This document shows positions 50,321 to 59,717 of a stretch of 64,000 nt of DNA, in pieces (position 1 is the stretch's first letter; each line of letters starts with the position of its first letter). Source of the stretch: Nibribacter ruber. GTDB lineage: Bacteria > Bacteroidota > Bacteroidia > Cytophagales > Hymenobacteraceae. Made by a program: the position numbers and the translations under genes. Location of the stretch: the NCBI RefSeq assembly GCF_009913235.1, contig NZ_CP047897.1:4091001-4155000 (forward strand), written 5' to 3'. A model generated the notes under the pieces. The model was not told the DNA's origin, searched no databases, and saw nothing but the letters and a program-made list of their open reading frames with translations.

Positions 50321-50478
50321 CGTAAAAGCCCCACCTAGCGAAGGCCGTTCTCAATTTTTGGGTATGTCCTTCGCAGAAACTACTTCTAAAGTGCAAGGCT
50401 CTGCCAAACACGGAATAGGTATAGGTGTATATCTACTAATTATATAATGGAAAAGTTATATTTATAAAAGTGCAATTA

Positions 50479-51096
50479 TTATTTAAAAAGTGCAATTAGA
50501 GCCGTTATGATAAAGCTTACGCCCAATGATAAGACTATGAAACCCATTATCTTAGACATGGCCGCAAGTCCCGCTTTGCCCATAAATACCATGAGCTTAG
50601 GAGAGAAAAGCAGCACCACGTAGGTCATAAGCCCAAGCAAAGAAATAGCCAATAGAGTTAAACCCATGTCCAGAATGGAAAGAGAGGTGGTGTACAAGCT
50701 AATTACCACCGCAATGGAGCCGGGGCCAGAGAGCAGCGGCATGGCCAGAGGCGTGAAAGATATGTCTTCCTTCTCAATTCCTTCGGCCACTACGTCCTTA
50801 GAAATCTTCTTGCTTTCTTCTGGCTTGGCGTTGAGTAAATCAAAACCGGCCCGCATGATCATGATGCCCCCGGCAATGCGAAGGTCATGAATACGCAATC
50901 CAAAGAAGTCCAGCACCGCCTGTCCCGCCAGAAAGAAGACTGCCAGAATGAGCACCATGTACAGGCAGGCACGCCGGGCAAGATGGGCCCTTCGGGCGGG
51001 AGTGTCTGACTGGGTGAGCGTAAGGAAGACAGGCATGGCTCCAAACGGATTGATCACAGAGAACAGGGCAGAAAAAGTAGCAAGTAGGATTTCCAT
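50479..51096 (-). CDS. MarC family integral membrane protein
   Basis: A 205-residue protein with six predicted membrane helices. FSVINPFGAMPVFLTLT at the N-terminus and MPLLSGPGSIAVVISL in the middle are the paired MarC motifs. Once linked to multiple antibiotic resistance by name, the family is now seen as a transporter-like group of unknown substrate. No signal peptide beyond the first helix. It stands between hemE and the pseudo-receiver gene on the same strand, but the spacing (over 90 bp with a terminator) makes co-transcription unlikely. Confidence 0.92.
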   Translation of the reverse strand: MEILLATFSALFSVINPFGAMPVFLTLTQSDTPARRAHLARRACLYMVLILAVFFLAGQAVLDFFGLRIHDLRIAGGIMIMRAGFDLLNAKPEESKKISKDVVAEGIEKEDISFTPLAMPLLSGPGSIAVVISLYTTSLSILDMGLTLLAISLLGLMTYVVLLFSPKLMVFMGKAGLAAMSKIMGFIVLSLGVSFIITALIALFK

Positions 51097-51115
51097 ACGG
51101 TAGCGCTTACGAAAA

Positions 51116-51147
51116 ACAAAAAAAAGCGCTGCGGTCTGCAGCGCTTT
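51116..51147 (-). terminator. Intrinsic terminator after pseudo-receiver gene
   Basis: A 10-bp stem AAAGCGCTGC / GCAGCGCTTT with a 5-nt loop; on the minus strand a long U-tract follows. Confidence 0.9.
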
Positions 51148-51192
51148 CCAAGCTATTGAGAATAGGAGGGCGCAGGCCCCTCTGGTGAATGA

Positions 51193-51699
51193 TTATAAGA
51201 AGAAGCTGTAGAACGCCGCCCGCATGGTCCCGAAGAACCCTTTGGAAGGGCCGTTCTCCTGCGCCATGGCTAAACGACCTTCGCCGCCTTTTCGGGCTTT
51301 CTGTTTGTTCTGCACGCGTTGTATGGCCAGCACCAGCCAGTGTTTAGCGGTGGCGTTGCGCTCCACCACCCCAAAGATGCCCGGATGCCACAAGTCCAGG
51401 ATTTCTCTGCCTTCCAGAGACGGCGTAAGCACAAAAAAGTGAGTTCTTTCCTGCTGCGCCAATAAAAGACGCAATAAAGCGGTGTCTGGGGCAAAGTTTA
51501 AGCACGCACGTCCGCCAAAAACTATAATTTCACGTGATGAATTTCTGACAAGGTTGATCTGGCGCTCAAATTCCTGGTAGGTGTAGGGTACTACGTCAAT
51601 GGTTTTGGGGAATTGGCTCTGCCGGTTCAAGGATTGCCTTATTGAAGATGAATACTCCTGGTCATCTTCAACAAGAACAAGACGGTAAGATGCTGACAT
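51193..51699 (-). CDS. Receiver-like protein lacking the phosphoacceptor Asp
   Basis: A 168-residue protein whose first 120 residues follow the response-regulator receiver pattern: LVLVEDDQEYSSSIRQSL with the acidic pair (about residues 10-13), FFVLTPSLEGREIL with the conserved Thr (about 87), and GVVERNA where the usual Lys is changed. In the third strand, where the phosphorylated Asp should lie, the sequence is EIIVFGGRACLN with no Asp. It is therefore a pseudo-receiver, perhaps a binding partner rather than a phosphotransfer protein. The C-terminus is basic with an amphipathic end. No histidine kinase is nearby. The fold assignment is moderate. Confidence 0.72.
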   Translation of the reverse strand: MSASYRLVLVEDDQEYSSSIRQSLNRQSQFPKTIDVVPYTYQEFERQINLVRNSSREIIVFGGRACLNFAPDTALLRLLLAQQERTHFFVLTPSLEGREILDLWHPGIFGVVERNATAKHWLVLAIQRVQNKQKARKGGEGRLAMAQENGPSKGFFGTMRAAFYSFFL

Positions 51700-51880
51700 A
51701 AGAGCTGGGTAAAGGTTTAGCTATAGGATATAGGGTATGGGCTTCTGGGGGGCGAAGTTCTTGATTTTATTCAGTGCTATTCTGTATTATCGGTGAATGA
51801 TATGGAATTCACGGTTAAATGTAATTTATTGCCGTCTAATATTCGCAATTTTTAATTTAAAAATATCTAATATATCTGAG

Positions 51881-53008
51881 ATGAAGAACCGTAAGCTGGG
51901 TATTTTGGGAGGAGGTCAGCTGGGGCGCATGCTGTTGCAGGCAGGCCTTGACTTTAATCTGTACACCCTGGTGCTGGACCCAGACGAACACGCTCCCTGC
52001 CGGTTTTTATGCGAGGAGTTTGTGCAGGGAGACTTTAAAGACTATGAGACGGTGCTGGCCTTCGGGAAGCGGTGCGACGTGCTTACCATTGAGATTGAGC
52101 ACGTGAACGTGGAGGCCCTGTTTGAGTTGGAGGCAGCCGGGGTGCAAGTGTTTCCCAAGCCTTCTTCCATCAAAACTATTCAGGACAAAGGATTGCAGAA
52201 AGAGTTCTTCGCGCAGCATTCTGTGCCTACGGCAGAATTTAGGCTGATGCAAGGCAAGGAGGAACTGGAGGCGAACCAAGACTTTCTGCCGGCCTTCCAG
52301 AAACTGAGAAGAGGCGGTTATGATGGCAACGGCGTAGTGCGGCTCAGCTCTATAGCAGACGCCGGCAAAGCCTTTGAGGGGCCAACCGTTCTAGAGAAGC
52401 TGGTCAATTTTGACAAGGAGATTTCTGTGATCTGCGCAAGAAACACCCATGGCGAGGTAAAGGCTTTTCCGGTGGTGGAGCAGGTCATGCACCCAGAGCA
52501 CAACCTGGTGGATTACCTGCTGGCCCCGGCCCAGATTCCGTATAAACTGCAGCGCATGGCCATAGAGATTGCCACGCACGTGACCACGGCCCTGGACATG
52601 GTAGGTCTTCTGGCAGTAGAGATGTTTGTGACGCCAGACAGGCAGATTCTGGTAAATGAAGTGGCTCCGCGGCCTCATAACAGCGGGCACCATACCATGA
52701 AAGCCAACGCCACCTCTCAATTTGAGCAGCACCTGCGCGCCATCCTGGGTCTTCCTTTAGGCGACACGGAGCCGCATTGCCCGGCCGTGTTGGTCAATGT
52801 GCTGGGTGAGGCCGGCTACTCCGGCGAGGCCGTCTATGAAGGACTGGACCAGACTTTGCAAGAGCCCGGCGTTTACCTGCACCTGTACGGCAAGAAGTTT
52901 ACCCGGCCTTACCGCAAGATGGGACACCTGACCATACTGGCGCCTACCGTAGAAGAGGTGAAGCAGAAAGCAGATTTGATTAAAAACCGCTTAAAAATAA
53001 TAGCATGA
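51881..53008 (+). CDS. purK: 5-(carboxyamino)imidazole ribonucleotide synthase
   Basis: A 375-residue ATP-grasp enzyme of purine synthesis that carboxylates AIR using ATP and bicarbonate. LGILGGGQLGRMLLQAG begins the N-terminal fold, and KLRRGGYDGNGVVRL and NEVAPRPHNSGHHT form the ATP-binding and active-site parts. The ATG at 51881 fits the family; the frame from 51797 adds 28 AT-rich residues and is rejected. The stop overlaps purE as ATGA, showing coupled translation. The length is normal. Confidence 0.96.
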   Translation: MKNRKLGILGGGQLGRMLLQAGLDFNLYTLVLDPDEHAPCRFLCEEFVQGDFKDYETVLAFGKRCDVLTIEIEHVNVEALFELEAAGVQVFPKPSSIKTIQDKGLQKEFFAQHSVPTAEFRLMQGKEELEANQDFLPAFQKLRRGGYDGNGVVRLSSIADAGKAFEGPTVLEKLVNFDKEISVICARNTHGEVKAFPVVEQVMHPEHNLVDYLLAPAQIPYKLQRMAIEIATHVTTALDMVGLLAVEMFVTPDRQILVNEVAPRPHNSGHHTMKANATSQFEQHLRAILGLPLGDTEPHCPAVLVNVLGEAGYSGEAVYEGLDQTLQEPGVYLHLYGKKFTRPYRKMGHLTILAPTVEEVKQKADLIKNRLKIIA

Positions 53009-53532
53009 ACCCATCACCAGAGAAAACCGTGCCGCAGATAGGCATCATCATGGGGAGCCAGTCTGACCTGAAAGTAATGGACGCCGCCGCCGATATTCTG
53101 CAACAACTGGGCATCCCGTATGAAATCACCATTGTCTCGGCGCATCGTACCCCACACCGCATGGTAGAATACGCTGAGAACGCCCGCAAAAAAGGCCTTA
53201 AGGTAATCATTGCCGGCGCCGGCGGGGCAGCTCACCTGCCGGGCATGGTAGCCGCGCTTACCACGCTGCCAGTCATTGGCGTACCTGTAAAATCCAGCAA
53301 CTCCATAGACGGCTGGGATTCCATTCTCTCCATCCTGCAGATGCCTACCGGCGTACCCGTGGCCACGGTTGCCTTGAACGGGGCCGCCAACGCTGGATTG
53401 CTGGCCGCGCAGATTCTAGGCACGGCCAACGCCGTCATCACAGACGCTTTGGAGAAATACCGCACCACCCAACGCGAGAAAGTAATGCGCTCTGTAGAGC
53501 AACTGCACCGCGGCGATATTGACGTAGACTAG
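53005..53532 (+). CDS. purE: N5-carboxyaminoimidazole ribonucleotide mutase
   Basis: A 175-residue class I PurE that isomerises N5-CAIR from PurK to CAIR. IGIIMGSQSDLKVMDAAA binds the phosphate of the substrate, SAHRTPHRM carries the catalytic His, and GAGGAAHLPGMVAALT and GVPVKSSNSIDGWDS complete the site. It overlaps purK by 4 bp. A GNAT gene with a TTG start follows 8 bp after the stop. Confidence 0.96.
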   Translation: MNPSPEKTVPQIGIIMGSQSDLKVMDAAADILQQLGIPYEITIVSAHRTPHRMVEYAENARKKGLKVIIAGAGGAAHLPGMVAALTTLPVIGVPVKSSNSIDGWDSILSILQMPTGVPVATVALNGAANAGLLAAQILGTANAVITDALEKYRTTQREKVMRSVEQLHRGDIDVD

Positions 53533-53540
53533 ATTGCGCC

Positions 53541-54086
53541 TTGTTCACTATTGAACCTGTACTCAGTGCTGCCACGCCCGTCTTTGCGCAGGCGTGGCAG
53601 CTCTATGAAGAAGCCTTCCCCCCAGAGGAAAGACGGTCTCTGCCTCAGCAAGACACCCTTCTGCAGGAGCCAGCCTATTCGTTCAATGCCATCTTTCACA
53701 AGAAGGACTTAGTAGGTATTCTGGGATTCTGGCAGTTGCCTTCGGTTGTGTTTCTGGAGCATTTCGCTATTCATGCTGCCGGGCGGGGGCAAGGGCTGGG
53801 AGAAAAGGTATTGCAGCAGTTTCTGGCAGAGTCTTCTGCGCCTGTTGTACTGGAAGTAGAGCCACCCGCCACAGAGTTGGCTCGCCGCAGAATAAGATTT
53901 TATGAGCGGCTAGGGTTTCTCCTTCATTCTTTCCCGTACCAGCAGCCGCCTTACAGTCCAGAAAAGCCATGGGTTCCCTTGCAACTCATGTCCTTCCCGA
54001 AGGCGCTTGCATTACCTGCGTTTGAAACTATGGTACAAGACCTGTACCGCCAAGTATACAAGGTTGACCCAAGAGCATCGAATTGA
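53541..54086 (+). CDS. GNAT family N-acetyltransferase
   Basis: A 181-residue acetyltransferase. The acetyl-CoA site is FAIHAAGRGQGLGEKVLQQF with the R-G-x-G-x-G pattern at about residues 79-86; strand LEVEPP and helix ELARRRIRFYERLGF follow as in GNAT motif B. The substrate is unknown. The start codon is TTG, 8 bp after purE, and no ATG lies closer in frame, so it is probably translated by coupling from the purine operon. Confidence 0.86.
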   Translation: MFTIEPVLSAATPVFAQAWQLYEEAFPPEERRSLPQQDTLLQEPAYSFNAIFHKKDLVGILGFWQLPSVVFLEHFAIHAAGRGQGLGEKVLQQFLAESSAPVVLEVEPPATELARRRIRFYERLGFLLHSFPYQQPPYSPEKPWVPLQLMSFPKALALPAFETMVQDLYRQVYKVDPRASN

Positions 54087-54160
54087 CTTCAAAGCTTGAT
54101 TGTCATTTCCAATAGGGCCAGGGGTAAGTTAAACCTATCGAAGTGGAAGTTTCAGGAAGC

Positions 54161-54198
54161 TGATTTTAGCCAGTTTTCCAGAAAACAAGCCAAAAACG
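54161..54198. repeat. 38-bp palindromic repeat, copy 18
   Basis: Left half TGATTTTAGCCAGTTTTC, right half AAAACAAGCCAAAAACG. It lies in the leader of the histidine phosphatase gene, 29 bp before its likely ATG. Confidence 0.75.
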
Positions 54199-54227
54199 GC
54201 GGCAACCTTTCTGGGGCAATTGGGAGT

Positions 54228-54815
54228 ATGGAGAACATGACCACAGAGACTATCCATATCTATTTGATTCGGCATGCCAGGCCAATGGTAGACAAGTCTG
54301 GTTTTTTTTCCAAGGAGCAGGCTACCCAGTACCTGCAGGAATATAGCCTGGCCGAAGTGGAGCAGGTCATTGAGCGCAGCGAGCATCTGCCCATTGATCG
54401 CATCAAAAAAGTGTTCTGCAGCACCCTGCCCCGTTCCAAGGCCACCGCCCTGCAATTATTCGGCCCGCAGGTAGAACTGGTAGAAGACGTCACCTTTAGA
54501 GAGTTTGAGAATAGAATCTGGGGGTTGCCCCTTGGCAAGTTTCCCTTGCTCTGGTGGCAGGTCACTTCGCGGCTGCTTTGGCTTATGGGGCTCAATCAAA
54601 AAGAAATAGAGAGTTTTAAAATGGCCAGGAAACGGGCGTCGCAAGCGGCAGACCATCTGGTTCAAGAGGCAGAAACGGCGGGCATGGCAGTATTGGTGGC
54701 CCACGGTTTCCTGAACGAGTTCATCAAGCGTGCGTTGAAAAGGCGCGGCTGGCGCGTGACCATAGACGGCGGCCGGAAGTTTGTGGGCGTCACGCAACTG
54801 GAGAAAAGCCGCTAA
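54228..54815 (+). CDS. Histidine phosphatase family protein
   Basis: A 195-residue protein of the phosphoglycerate mutase-like superfamily. The catalytic motif reads LIRHARP, with His and Arg but Ala in place of Gly of the usual RHG; a second conserved His is in VAHGFLNEFI near the C-terminus, and FCSTLPRSKATA fits the middle block. It is likely a small phosphatase with unknown substrate. The ATG at 54228 is chosen: a frame from 54096 would translate the palindromic repeat. It converges with the beta-barrel gene and shares a terminator with it. Confidence 0.85.
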   Translation: MENMTTETIHIYLIRHARPMVDKSGFFSKEQATQYLQEYSLAEVEQVIERSEHLPIDRIKKVFCSTLPRSKATALQLFGPQVELVEDVTFREFENRIWGLPLGKFPLLWWQVTSRLLWLMGLNQKEIESFKMARKRASQAADHLVQEAETAGMAVLVAHGFLNEFIKRALKRRGWRVTIDGGRKFVGVTQLEKSR

Positions 54816-54816
54816 C

Positions 54817-54854
54817 CGTTTTTAGCCTGTTTTCTGGAAAATATGCCAAAAACG
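54817..54854. repeat. 38-bp palindromic repeat, copy 19
   Basis: Left half CGTTTTTAGCCTGTTTTC, right half GGAAAATATGCCAAAAACG. Begins 1 bp after the histidine phosphatase stop and shares CG with the terminator that follows. Confidence 0.82.
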
Positions 54855-54896
54855 GAAAGGCCCGCCAAATTCAACTTGGCGGGCCTTTCCGTTTTT
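54853..54896. terminator. Bidirectional terminator between convergent genes
   Basis: A 16-bp perfect stem, CGGAAAGGCCCGCCAA on the left, 7-nt loop, T-tract on the right and the repeat's A-tract on the left. It can serve both strands. Confidence 0.9.
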
Positions 54897-54910
54897 CTAA
54901 ATGGGTAGGG

Positions 54911-56125
54911 CTATAAGTAGATTCCCAGGGTTAGTGACACCTGCTTTGTATCTGTGAGGTAGCCATAAGTTCTTGAGTTGCCACGGTTTGTTTCATACCG
55001 TAGTTCTACGCTGGCTTTTTGGCTTCCCCAGGTTGGTACGTAAACACCAGCTCCTAGTACGTAACCCGGGAAGAATTTACCCGGGTAGGGTACAATACCA
55101 CGGTCAAACGTGTTGGGCTCATTGTTGTACGTGAATTTGAACGTTCCACTGTAGCGCTCCTCCTGAGAAAGGGCATAGTTCAATACTGCGCCCGCATTAA
55201 AGAAGGGCCTCACCTTGCTGCCCGGCAACGTGTACCTGATAGAAATCGGGAATTTTAAGTGATGATAGGTAAGGTCCAGGTTGTACTCTGTATGGCCGTT
55301 GTTATGGTCAAAGGCACCTTGGTCATTGTACGTGGTATAGGCATACTGCGCCTCAAACAAAGCCGAAATCCTTTCACTGGCCCAAGGCAAGGTAATATTT
55401 AACATGAGACCCGCGTGGTACCCAATGTTAGACGAAGCCGAAACCTCTGGGGTGTCATCTGTGGTGAGCGTATAAAAACCTTTCTGGGCACCTGCCTGCA
55501 CGCCATAGGTTATTTCAGACTTTCTGGCTTTTACCGCATATAAGTCTCTTGAGTTGGGAGCCACGCAATTGTTATAGGTGGCTACCATCTTAATTAAGCT
55601 CTCTTCTTTAAAGGGCAGTTTGTTGATGGCCTGTCCAGTGTTGGGGCAGTCTTTAAACGCGTTGAACAAAGTCTTTTTGTACTTATTGTCAGTCACCAGG
55701 GAGTAGCCGGTAGCCAACTGTTCTTTGGTTTTCTTTACCACCAGTTCCTGCAGGGAGTCTTGGTGCAGCAAAAAGAAATGGTCGCCGGAGTTCTGGTCTT
55801 TGTAGAAATACAAGCTGGCGGGCCCCTTCACTAAGACTCTCAGGAACAGCAGGTAGGTAGAGTCTGGGCTGCTGATTTTCTTTGCTTCATAGGCATATCC
55901 ATTGGTGATGCCGTACGCGGTTACCTGTGAGGGAGAGAAGTTTTGGTGTTTGGCGTCCTGGGAGGTTTTGAAGGTAGCAAGCACCGCCTGGCGCTTATCG
56001 CCTTGTTGGTTAACCAAGCCCCGCAACGTATCTCCGTTCTGCACAATGTAGCCTGGTTGAAAATCTTTTTGCGCGAAGCCGGGGAGGGCTATCAATAGGA
56101 AAAGTAAAGTGTAAAGGTGTTTCAT
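54911..56125 (-). CDS. Outer membrane beta-barrel protein with N-terminal extension
   Basis: A 404-residue exported protein with a signal peptide (about 1-18, ending FAQK). Residues 20-200 form a domain of unknown role with GYIVQNGDTLRGLVNQ, seen at the start of several Bacteroidota barrel proteins, and two Cys. The C-terminal 200 residues have alternating strands (ITYGVQAGAQKGF, YHAGLMLNITLPW, LKFPISIRYTLPG, RPFFNAGAVLNYAL) and end in LTLGIYL, which marks a porT-like outer membrane barrel. Function unknown. It is monocistronic, with a strong terminator downstream and a repeat upstream. Confidence 0.85.
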   Translation of the reverse strand: MKHLYTLLFLLIALPGFAQKDFQPGYIVQNGDTLRGLVNQQGDKRQAVLATFKTSQDAKHQNFSPSQVTAYGITNGYAYEAKKISSPDSTYLLFLRVLVKGPASLYFYKDQNSGDHFFLLHQDSLQELVVKKTKEQLATGYSLVTDNKYKKTLFNAFKDCPNTGQAINKLPFKEESLIKMVATYNNCVAPNSRDLYAVKARKSEITYGVQAGAQKGFYTLTTDDTPEVSASSNIGYHAGLMLNITLPWASERISALFEAQYAYTTYNDQGAFDHNNGHTEYNLDLTYHHLKFPISIRYTLPGSKVRPFFNAGAVLNYALSQEERYSGTFKFTYNNEPNTFDRGIVPYPGKFFPGYVLGAGVYVPTWGSQKASVELRYETNRGNSRTYGYLTDTKQVSLTLGIYL

Positions 56126-56217
56126 GGGTTTAGATGGTGGAATTAGGTATTAAATGCGTGTTAAAATTAGCTACAAGATAAGTACAAGAAACAACATACA
56201 AAGTGCGTAAAAACCGC

Positions 56218-56255
56218 TGTTTTTAGCCTGTTTTCTGGAAAATAGGCTAAAAACG
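56218..56255. repeat. 38-bp palindromic repeat, copy 20
   Basis: Left half TGTTTTTAGCCTGTTTTC, right half GGAAAATAGGCTAAAAACG. Here AGCC pairs with GGCT, a two-sided change from GGCC. It follows the exonuclease gene. Confidence 0.88.
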
Positions 56256-56280
56256 GAAGTTTAAACGCTCTGCGGAAAGC

Positions 56281-56901
56281 CTAAAATGGAAAGGCCTTCT
56301 TTGGTGTAGGCGCCTTTTTAACGGAAGAGGCGGTATAGCCTCCTTCAAACAACCGGCCATAGTTGATGTTGAGTTTTTCGGCCAACTCCTCCTGATGGCT
56401 GCACTTGGCATGCTCCAAAGCTCTAAGCGTGAGTTTGGCGCAGGCGTAGGAATCAGCGGCAGCGCGGTGGTGCTTGAATTGGATGCCATGACGGTTGCAA
56501 AGCGATTTCAAGTCATATTTAGGCAATCCCTGCCACACCTGCTTGGAGAACTGCACACTGCAAGCGTATTGTAATTCAGGGAAAGGCAAGCGATAGGTAT
56601 TCAAAGTGGCTCTGAGCACGCTCATGTCAAAGCTGGCATTGTGGGCAATCACCAGTTGGTTTTGCAACAGCGGTTGAATTTCACGCCAAACGCCGTCAAA
56701 CTCGGGGCTGTTTTTGACATCCTGTGGTTTGATGCCATGAATGGCAATGTTCCAGCTGTTGAAATAGGGATACGACTTCGGTTTGATGAGCCAGGCCTGG
56801 GTGCCGGCAATCTGACCGTTCTGCACAAAGGTCAAGCCTATCTCACAAGGGCTGTCACGGTCTGCCGTGGCCGTCTCAAAGTCTAGGGTGATGAAATTCA
56901 T
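56281..56901 (-). CDS. 3'-5' exonuclease, DnaQ-like (DEDDh)
   Basis: A 206-residue exonuclease of the DnaQ / epsilon type. The acidic residues are present: D7 and E9 in LDFETA, the Asp of AHNASFDMSVL, and the His and Asp of HHRAAADSY, giving the DEDDh set. The last 40 residues are a Lys/Ala/Pro-rich tail. It could proofread or trim DNA or RNA; no polymerase domain is attached. It starts near the dnaK terminator and reads away from it. The family is clear, the exact job is not. Confidence 0.9.
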   Translation of the reverse strand: MNFITLDFETATADRDSPCEIGLTFVQNGQIAGTQAWLIKPKSYPYFNSWNIAIHGIKPQDVKNSPEFDGVWREIQPLLQNQLVIAHNASFDMSVLRATLNTYRLPFPELQYACSVQFSKQVWQGLPKYDLKSLCNRHGIQFKHHRAAADSYACAKLTLRALEHAKCSHQEELAEKLNINYGRLFEGGYTASSVKKAPTPKKAFPF

Positions 56902-56948
56902 AAAGTAAAGTTACGCAACTCTTTTCTACCCAAGCCCATTGACTGAAA

Positions 56949-56983
56949 ACAAAAAAAGCCCCACCGCAAAACGGTGGGGCTTT
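56949..56983 (-). terminator. Intrinsic terminator after dnaK
   Basis: A 12-bp stem AAAGCCCCACCG / CGGTGGGGCTTT with a short loop; on the minus strand it is followed by a U-tract. Confidence 0.9.
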
Positions 56984-57004
56984 CTCAACTAAACCTATTT
57001 TAAA

Positions 57005-58936
57005 TTACTTAACTTCTTCGTAGTCAACATCTGTTACAGTGTCACCGCTAGAAGACTGGCCGGCATTACCTGTACCGTTGCCGCCTGGTTGACCACCAAA
57101 GTCTGCTCCGTCAGCACCTGGCTGTCCGCCGGTGGCGGCGTACATCTCTTGCGAGGCCGCCTGCCAGGCTGCGTTAATGCTTTCCATGGCGCTGTCAATG
57201 GCGGCAAGGTCCTTAGACTCATGCGCTTTCTTCAGGTCAGCCAAGGCACCTTCAATGGCAGTTTTGTTACCGGCAGAAAGTTTCTCGCCGTACTCGCTCA
57301 ACTGCTTCTCCGTCTGGAAAATCATAGAGTCGGCTTGGTTAACTTTCTCCACTTGCTCTTTGGCGGTACGGTCAGACTCGGCGTTGGCTTCAGCTTCTTT
57401 ACGCATTCTCTCAATTTCTTCTTCAGATAAGCCAGAAGAAGCCTCGATGCGGATTTTCTGCTCTTTGCCGGTGCCTTTGTCTTTGGCAGATACGTGCAAG
57501 ATACCGTTGGCGTCAATGTCAAACGTCACCTCAATCTGCGGAACGCCGCGTTGTGCCGGTGGCAAGTCTGACAAGTGGAAACGACCAATGGTGCGGTTGT
57601 CCTTCGCCATAGGGCGTTCGCCTTGCAATACGTGGATCTCTACGCTTGGCTGGTTGTCAGAAGCGGTGGAGAACACCTCAGATTTCTTGGTCGGGATGGT
57701 GGTGTTAGACTCAATCAATTTGGTCATCACGCCGCCCATGGTCTCAATACCCAAAGAAAGCGGGGTTACGTCCAGCAAAAGAACGTCTTTCACTTCACCG
57801 GTCAATACACCACCCTGGATAGCTGCACCAATGGCTACTACCTCATCTGGGTTTACACCCTTAGACGGCTTCTTACCGAAGAACTTCTCAACTTCCTCCT
57901 GAATTCTTGGGATACGGGTAGAACCACCCACCAAGATCACTTCGTCAATGTCAGATGGCTGAAGACCAGCGTCCTGCAAGGCCTTTCTAACCGGCTCCAT
58001 AGAACGACGAATCAACGAATCTGCCAATTGCTCAAACTTAGCACGAGTCAGTTTACGCACCAAGTGCTTAGGACCTGTCTGCGTAGCCGTGATGTATGGC
58101 AAGTTAATCTCCGTCTCAGAAGAAGAAGACAACTCGATTTTTGCTTTCTCAGCGGCTTCTTTCAAACGCTGAAGCGCCATTGGGTCTGTGCGCAAGTCCA
58201 TGTTCTCTTCAGACTTGAACTCGTCTGCCAACCAGGCAATAATTACTTGGTCAAAGTCGTCGCCACCTAGGTGGGTGTCACCGTTGGTAGACAATACTTC
58301 AAACACACCGTCGCCTAGCTCCAATACAGAGATATCAAAAGTACCACCACCTAAGTCGTATACCGCGATCTTCTGATCGGCGTGTTTTTTGTCCAAACCG
58401 TAGGCCAAAGCGGCAGCGGTAGGCTCGTTGATGATACGCTTCACCTCCAAACCAGCAATCTGACCGGCTTCTTTAGTAGCCTGACGTTGCGCGTCATTGA
58501 AGTAGGCAGGAACCGTGATAACGGCCTCGGTTACGGTAGTACCCAAGTAGTCTTCAGCGGTTTGCTTCATTTTTTGCAACACCATGGCAGAAAGCTCCTG
58601 CGGAGTGTACTCACGGTCGCCGATCTTAACGCGTACGGTGTTGTTGCTGCCAGCCTGCACGTTATACGACACGTGGCTGGTTTCGTCTTTTACTTCTGAG
58701 TAACCGCGGCCCATGAAACGCTTGATGGACGCGATGGTATTTTGTGGGTTGGTGATGGCTTGACGCTTGGCAGGGTCTCCCACTTTGCGCTCACCGTTCC
58801 CGTTGTCCAGGAATGCCACGATGGACGGCGTTGTCCGGCGGCCTTCGCTGTTCGGAATTACCACTGGTTCGTTCCCTTCCATTACGGCCACGCACGAGTT
58901 GGTAGTTCCTAAGTCAATGCCTATTATTTTTCCCAT
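57005..58936 (-). CDS. dnaK: Chaperone DnaK (Hsp70)
   Basis: A 643-residue Hsp70. [16 protein letters not shown] starts the ATPase, [17 protein letters not shown] and [15 protein letters not shown] follow, and [11 protein letters not shown] completes it (about 1-385). The substrate domain begins after the linker [15 protein letters not shown], and the lid ends in a Gly/Gln-rich tail with the typical acidic end [10 protein letters not shown]. It folds proteins with DnaJ and GrpE, neither of which is in the window. Length and motifs are standard. Confidence 0.98.
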   Translation of the reverse strand: MGKIIGIDLGTTNSCVAVMEGNEPVVIPNSEGRRTTPSIVAFLDNGNGERKVGDPAKRQAITNPQNTIASIKRFMGRGYSEVKDETSHVSYNVQAGSNNTVRVKIGDREYTPQELSAMVLQKMKQTAEDYLGTTVTEAVITVPAYFNDAQRQATKEAGQIAGLEVKRIINEPTAAALAYGLDKKHADQKIAVYDLGGGTFDISVLELGDGVFEVLSTNGDTHLGGDDFDQVIIAWLADEFKSEENMDLRTDPMALQRLKEAAEKAKIELSSSSETEINLPYITATQTGPKHLVRKLTRAKFEQLADSLIRRSMEPVRKALQDAGLQPSDIDEVILVGGSTRIPRIQEEVEKFFGKKPSKGVNPDEVVAIGAAIQGGVLTGEVKDVLLLDVTPLSLGIETMGGVMTKLIESNTTIPTKKSEVFSTASDNQPSVEIHVLQGERPMAKDNRTIGRFHLSDLPPAQRGVPQIEVTFDIDANGILHVSAKDKGTGKEQKIRIEASSGLSEEEIERMRKEAEANAESDRTAKEQVEKVNQADSMIFQTEKQLSEYGEKLSAGNKTAIEGALADLKKAHESKDLAAIDSAMESINAAWQAASQEMYAATGGQPGADGADFGGQPGGNGTGNAGQSSSGDTVTDVDYEEVK

Positions 58937-59104
58937 TGTCTATAGTTTTATATTGTAGTTCCTAAATTCAAACTTGTTTGCTGTCTTATTAACAAGACCT
59001 ATGCCAAGGCTTTTTTCTATGCCATTTGTGACACAATGTCATTTTTGGCACAACAGCAAAGTTGGTCTATACGCACATTCGGCAGGGAGTGACAGGGTGG
59101 GGTG

Positions 59105-59142
59105 CGTTTTTGGCTTGTTTTCTGGGAAATAGGCGAAAAACG
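59105..59142. repeat. 38-bp palindromic repeat, copy 21
   Basis: Left half CGTTTTTGGCTTGTTTTC, right half GGGAAATAGGCGAAAAACG. Imperfect. Confidence 0.82.
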
Positions 59143-59679
59143 GTTTTTGAATGTTGATTGCTATTTGTTGCAAGGGAGAGTATGCTCCGTCGTGGTTGGT
59201 GCCCTCACCAACCACCTTAACTGTTTTTCAAGCTGTAATTTTTCACGAATGTGTTGGGTGCACGCATTTGACTATCATTTATTAAAACCGCTTTTTCCGG
59301 TGCGCACTACCCACCTTGTTTCATTTCTCACGCTAAGCGCTCACGGCCGCGGGGCCTCGTCTTGGCCCTTCGCACTGCTGTTGTACTCTGGACCTTTGGT
59401 CCCGCCCTTGCGGGCGACGAAACAACAGAGGCGCTCAGGACCAAGACTGGTTCTGGTTCCAATTCTGCTAAGGCTTGCTTATTAATTGTCTGGTGGCAGG
59501 CAAACTCCGCTACTGTCGGTGCAGAGTCATGCGTGCTGGCGCACGGTCTGCTTTATCATCCTTCCCGTGGCCTTGGCGCAGGCTTGGGCCAAGGACGGCC
59601 CTTCCCGCAGATTCCCCCCTTGAGGGGGCGAAGGGGGAGACACCTGTCGGTTAAAACAATCGACAATCAGGAATACTTT

Positions 59680-59717
59680 CGTTTTTGGCCTGTTTTCCAG
59701 AAAATAGCCCAAAAACG
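59680..59717. repeat. 38-bp palindromic repeat, copy 22
   Basis: Left half CGTTTTTGGCCTGTTTTC, right half GAAAATAGCCCAAAAACG. It ends 3 bp before the pseudouridine synthase stop codon. Confidence 0.85.

Noticed and set aside
54096-54227. Upstream extension of the histidine phosphatase
   Set aside because: It would translate repeat copy 18; the ATG at 54228 fits the family fold.
57132-58270. Plus-strand frames opposite dnaK
   Set aside because: dnaK is complete and certain; the frames have shadow composition.
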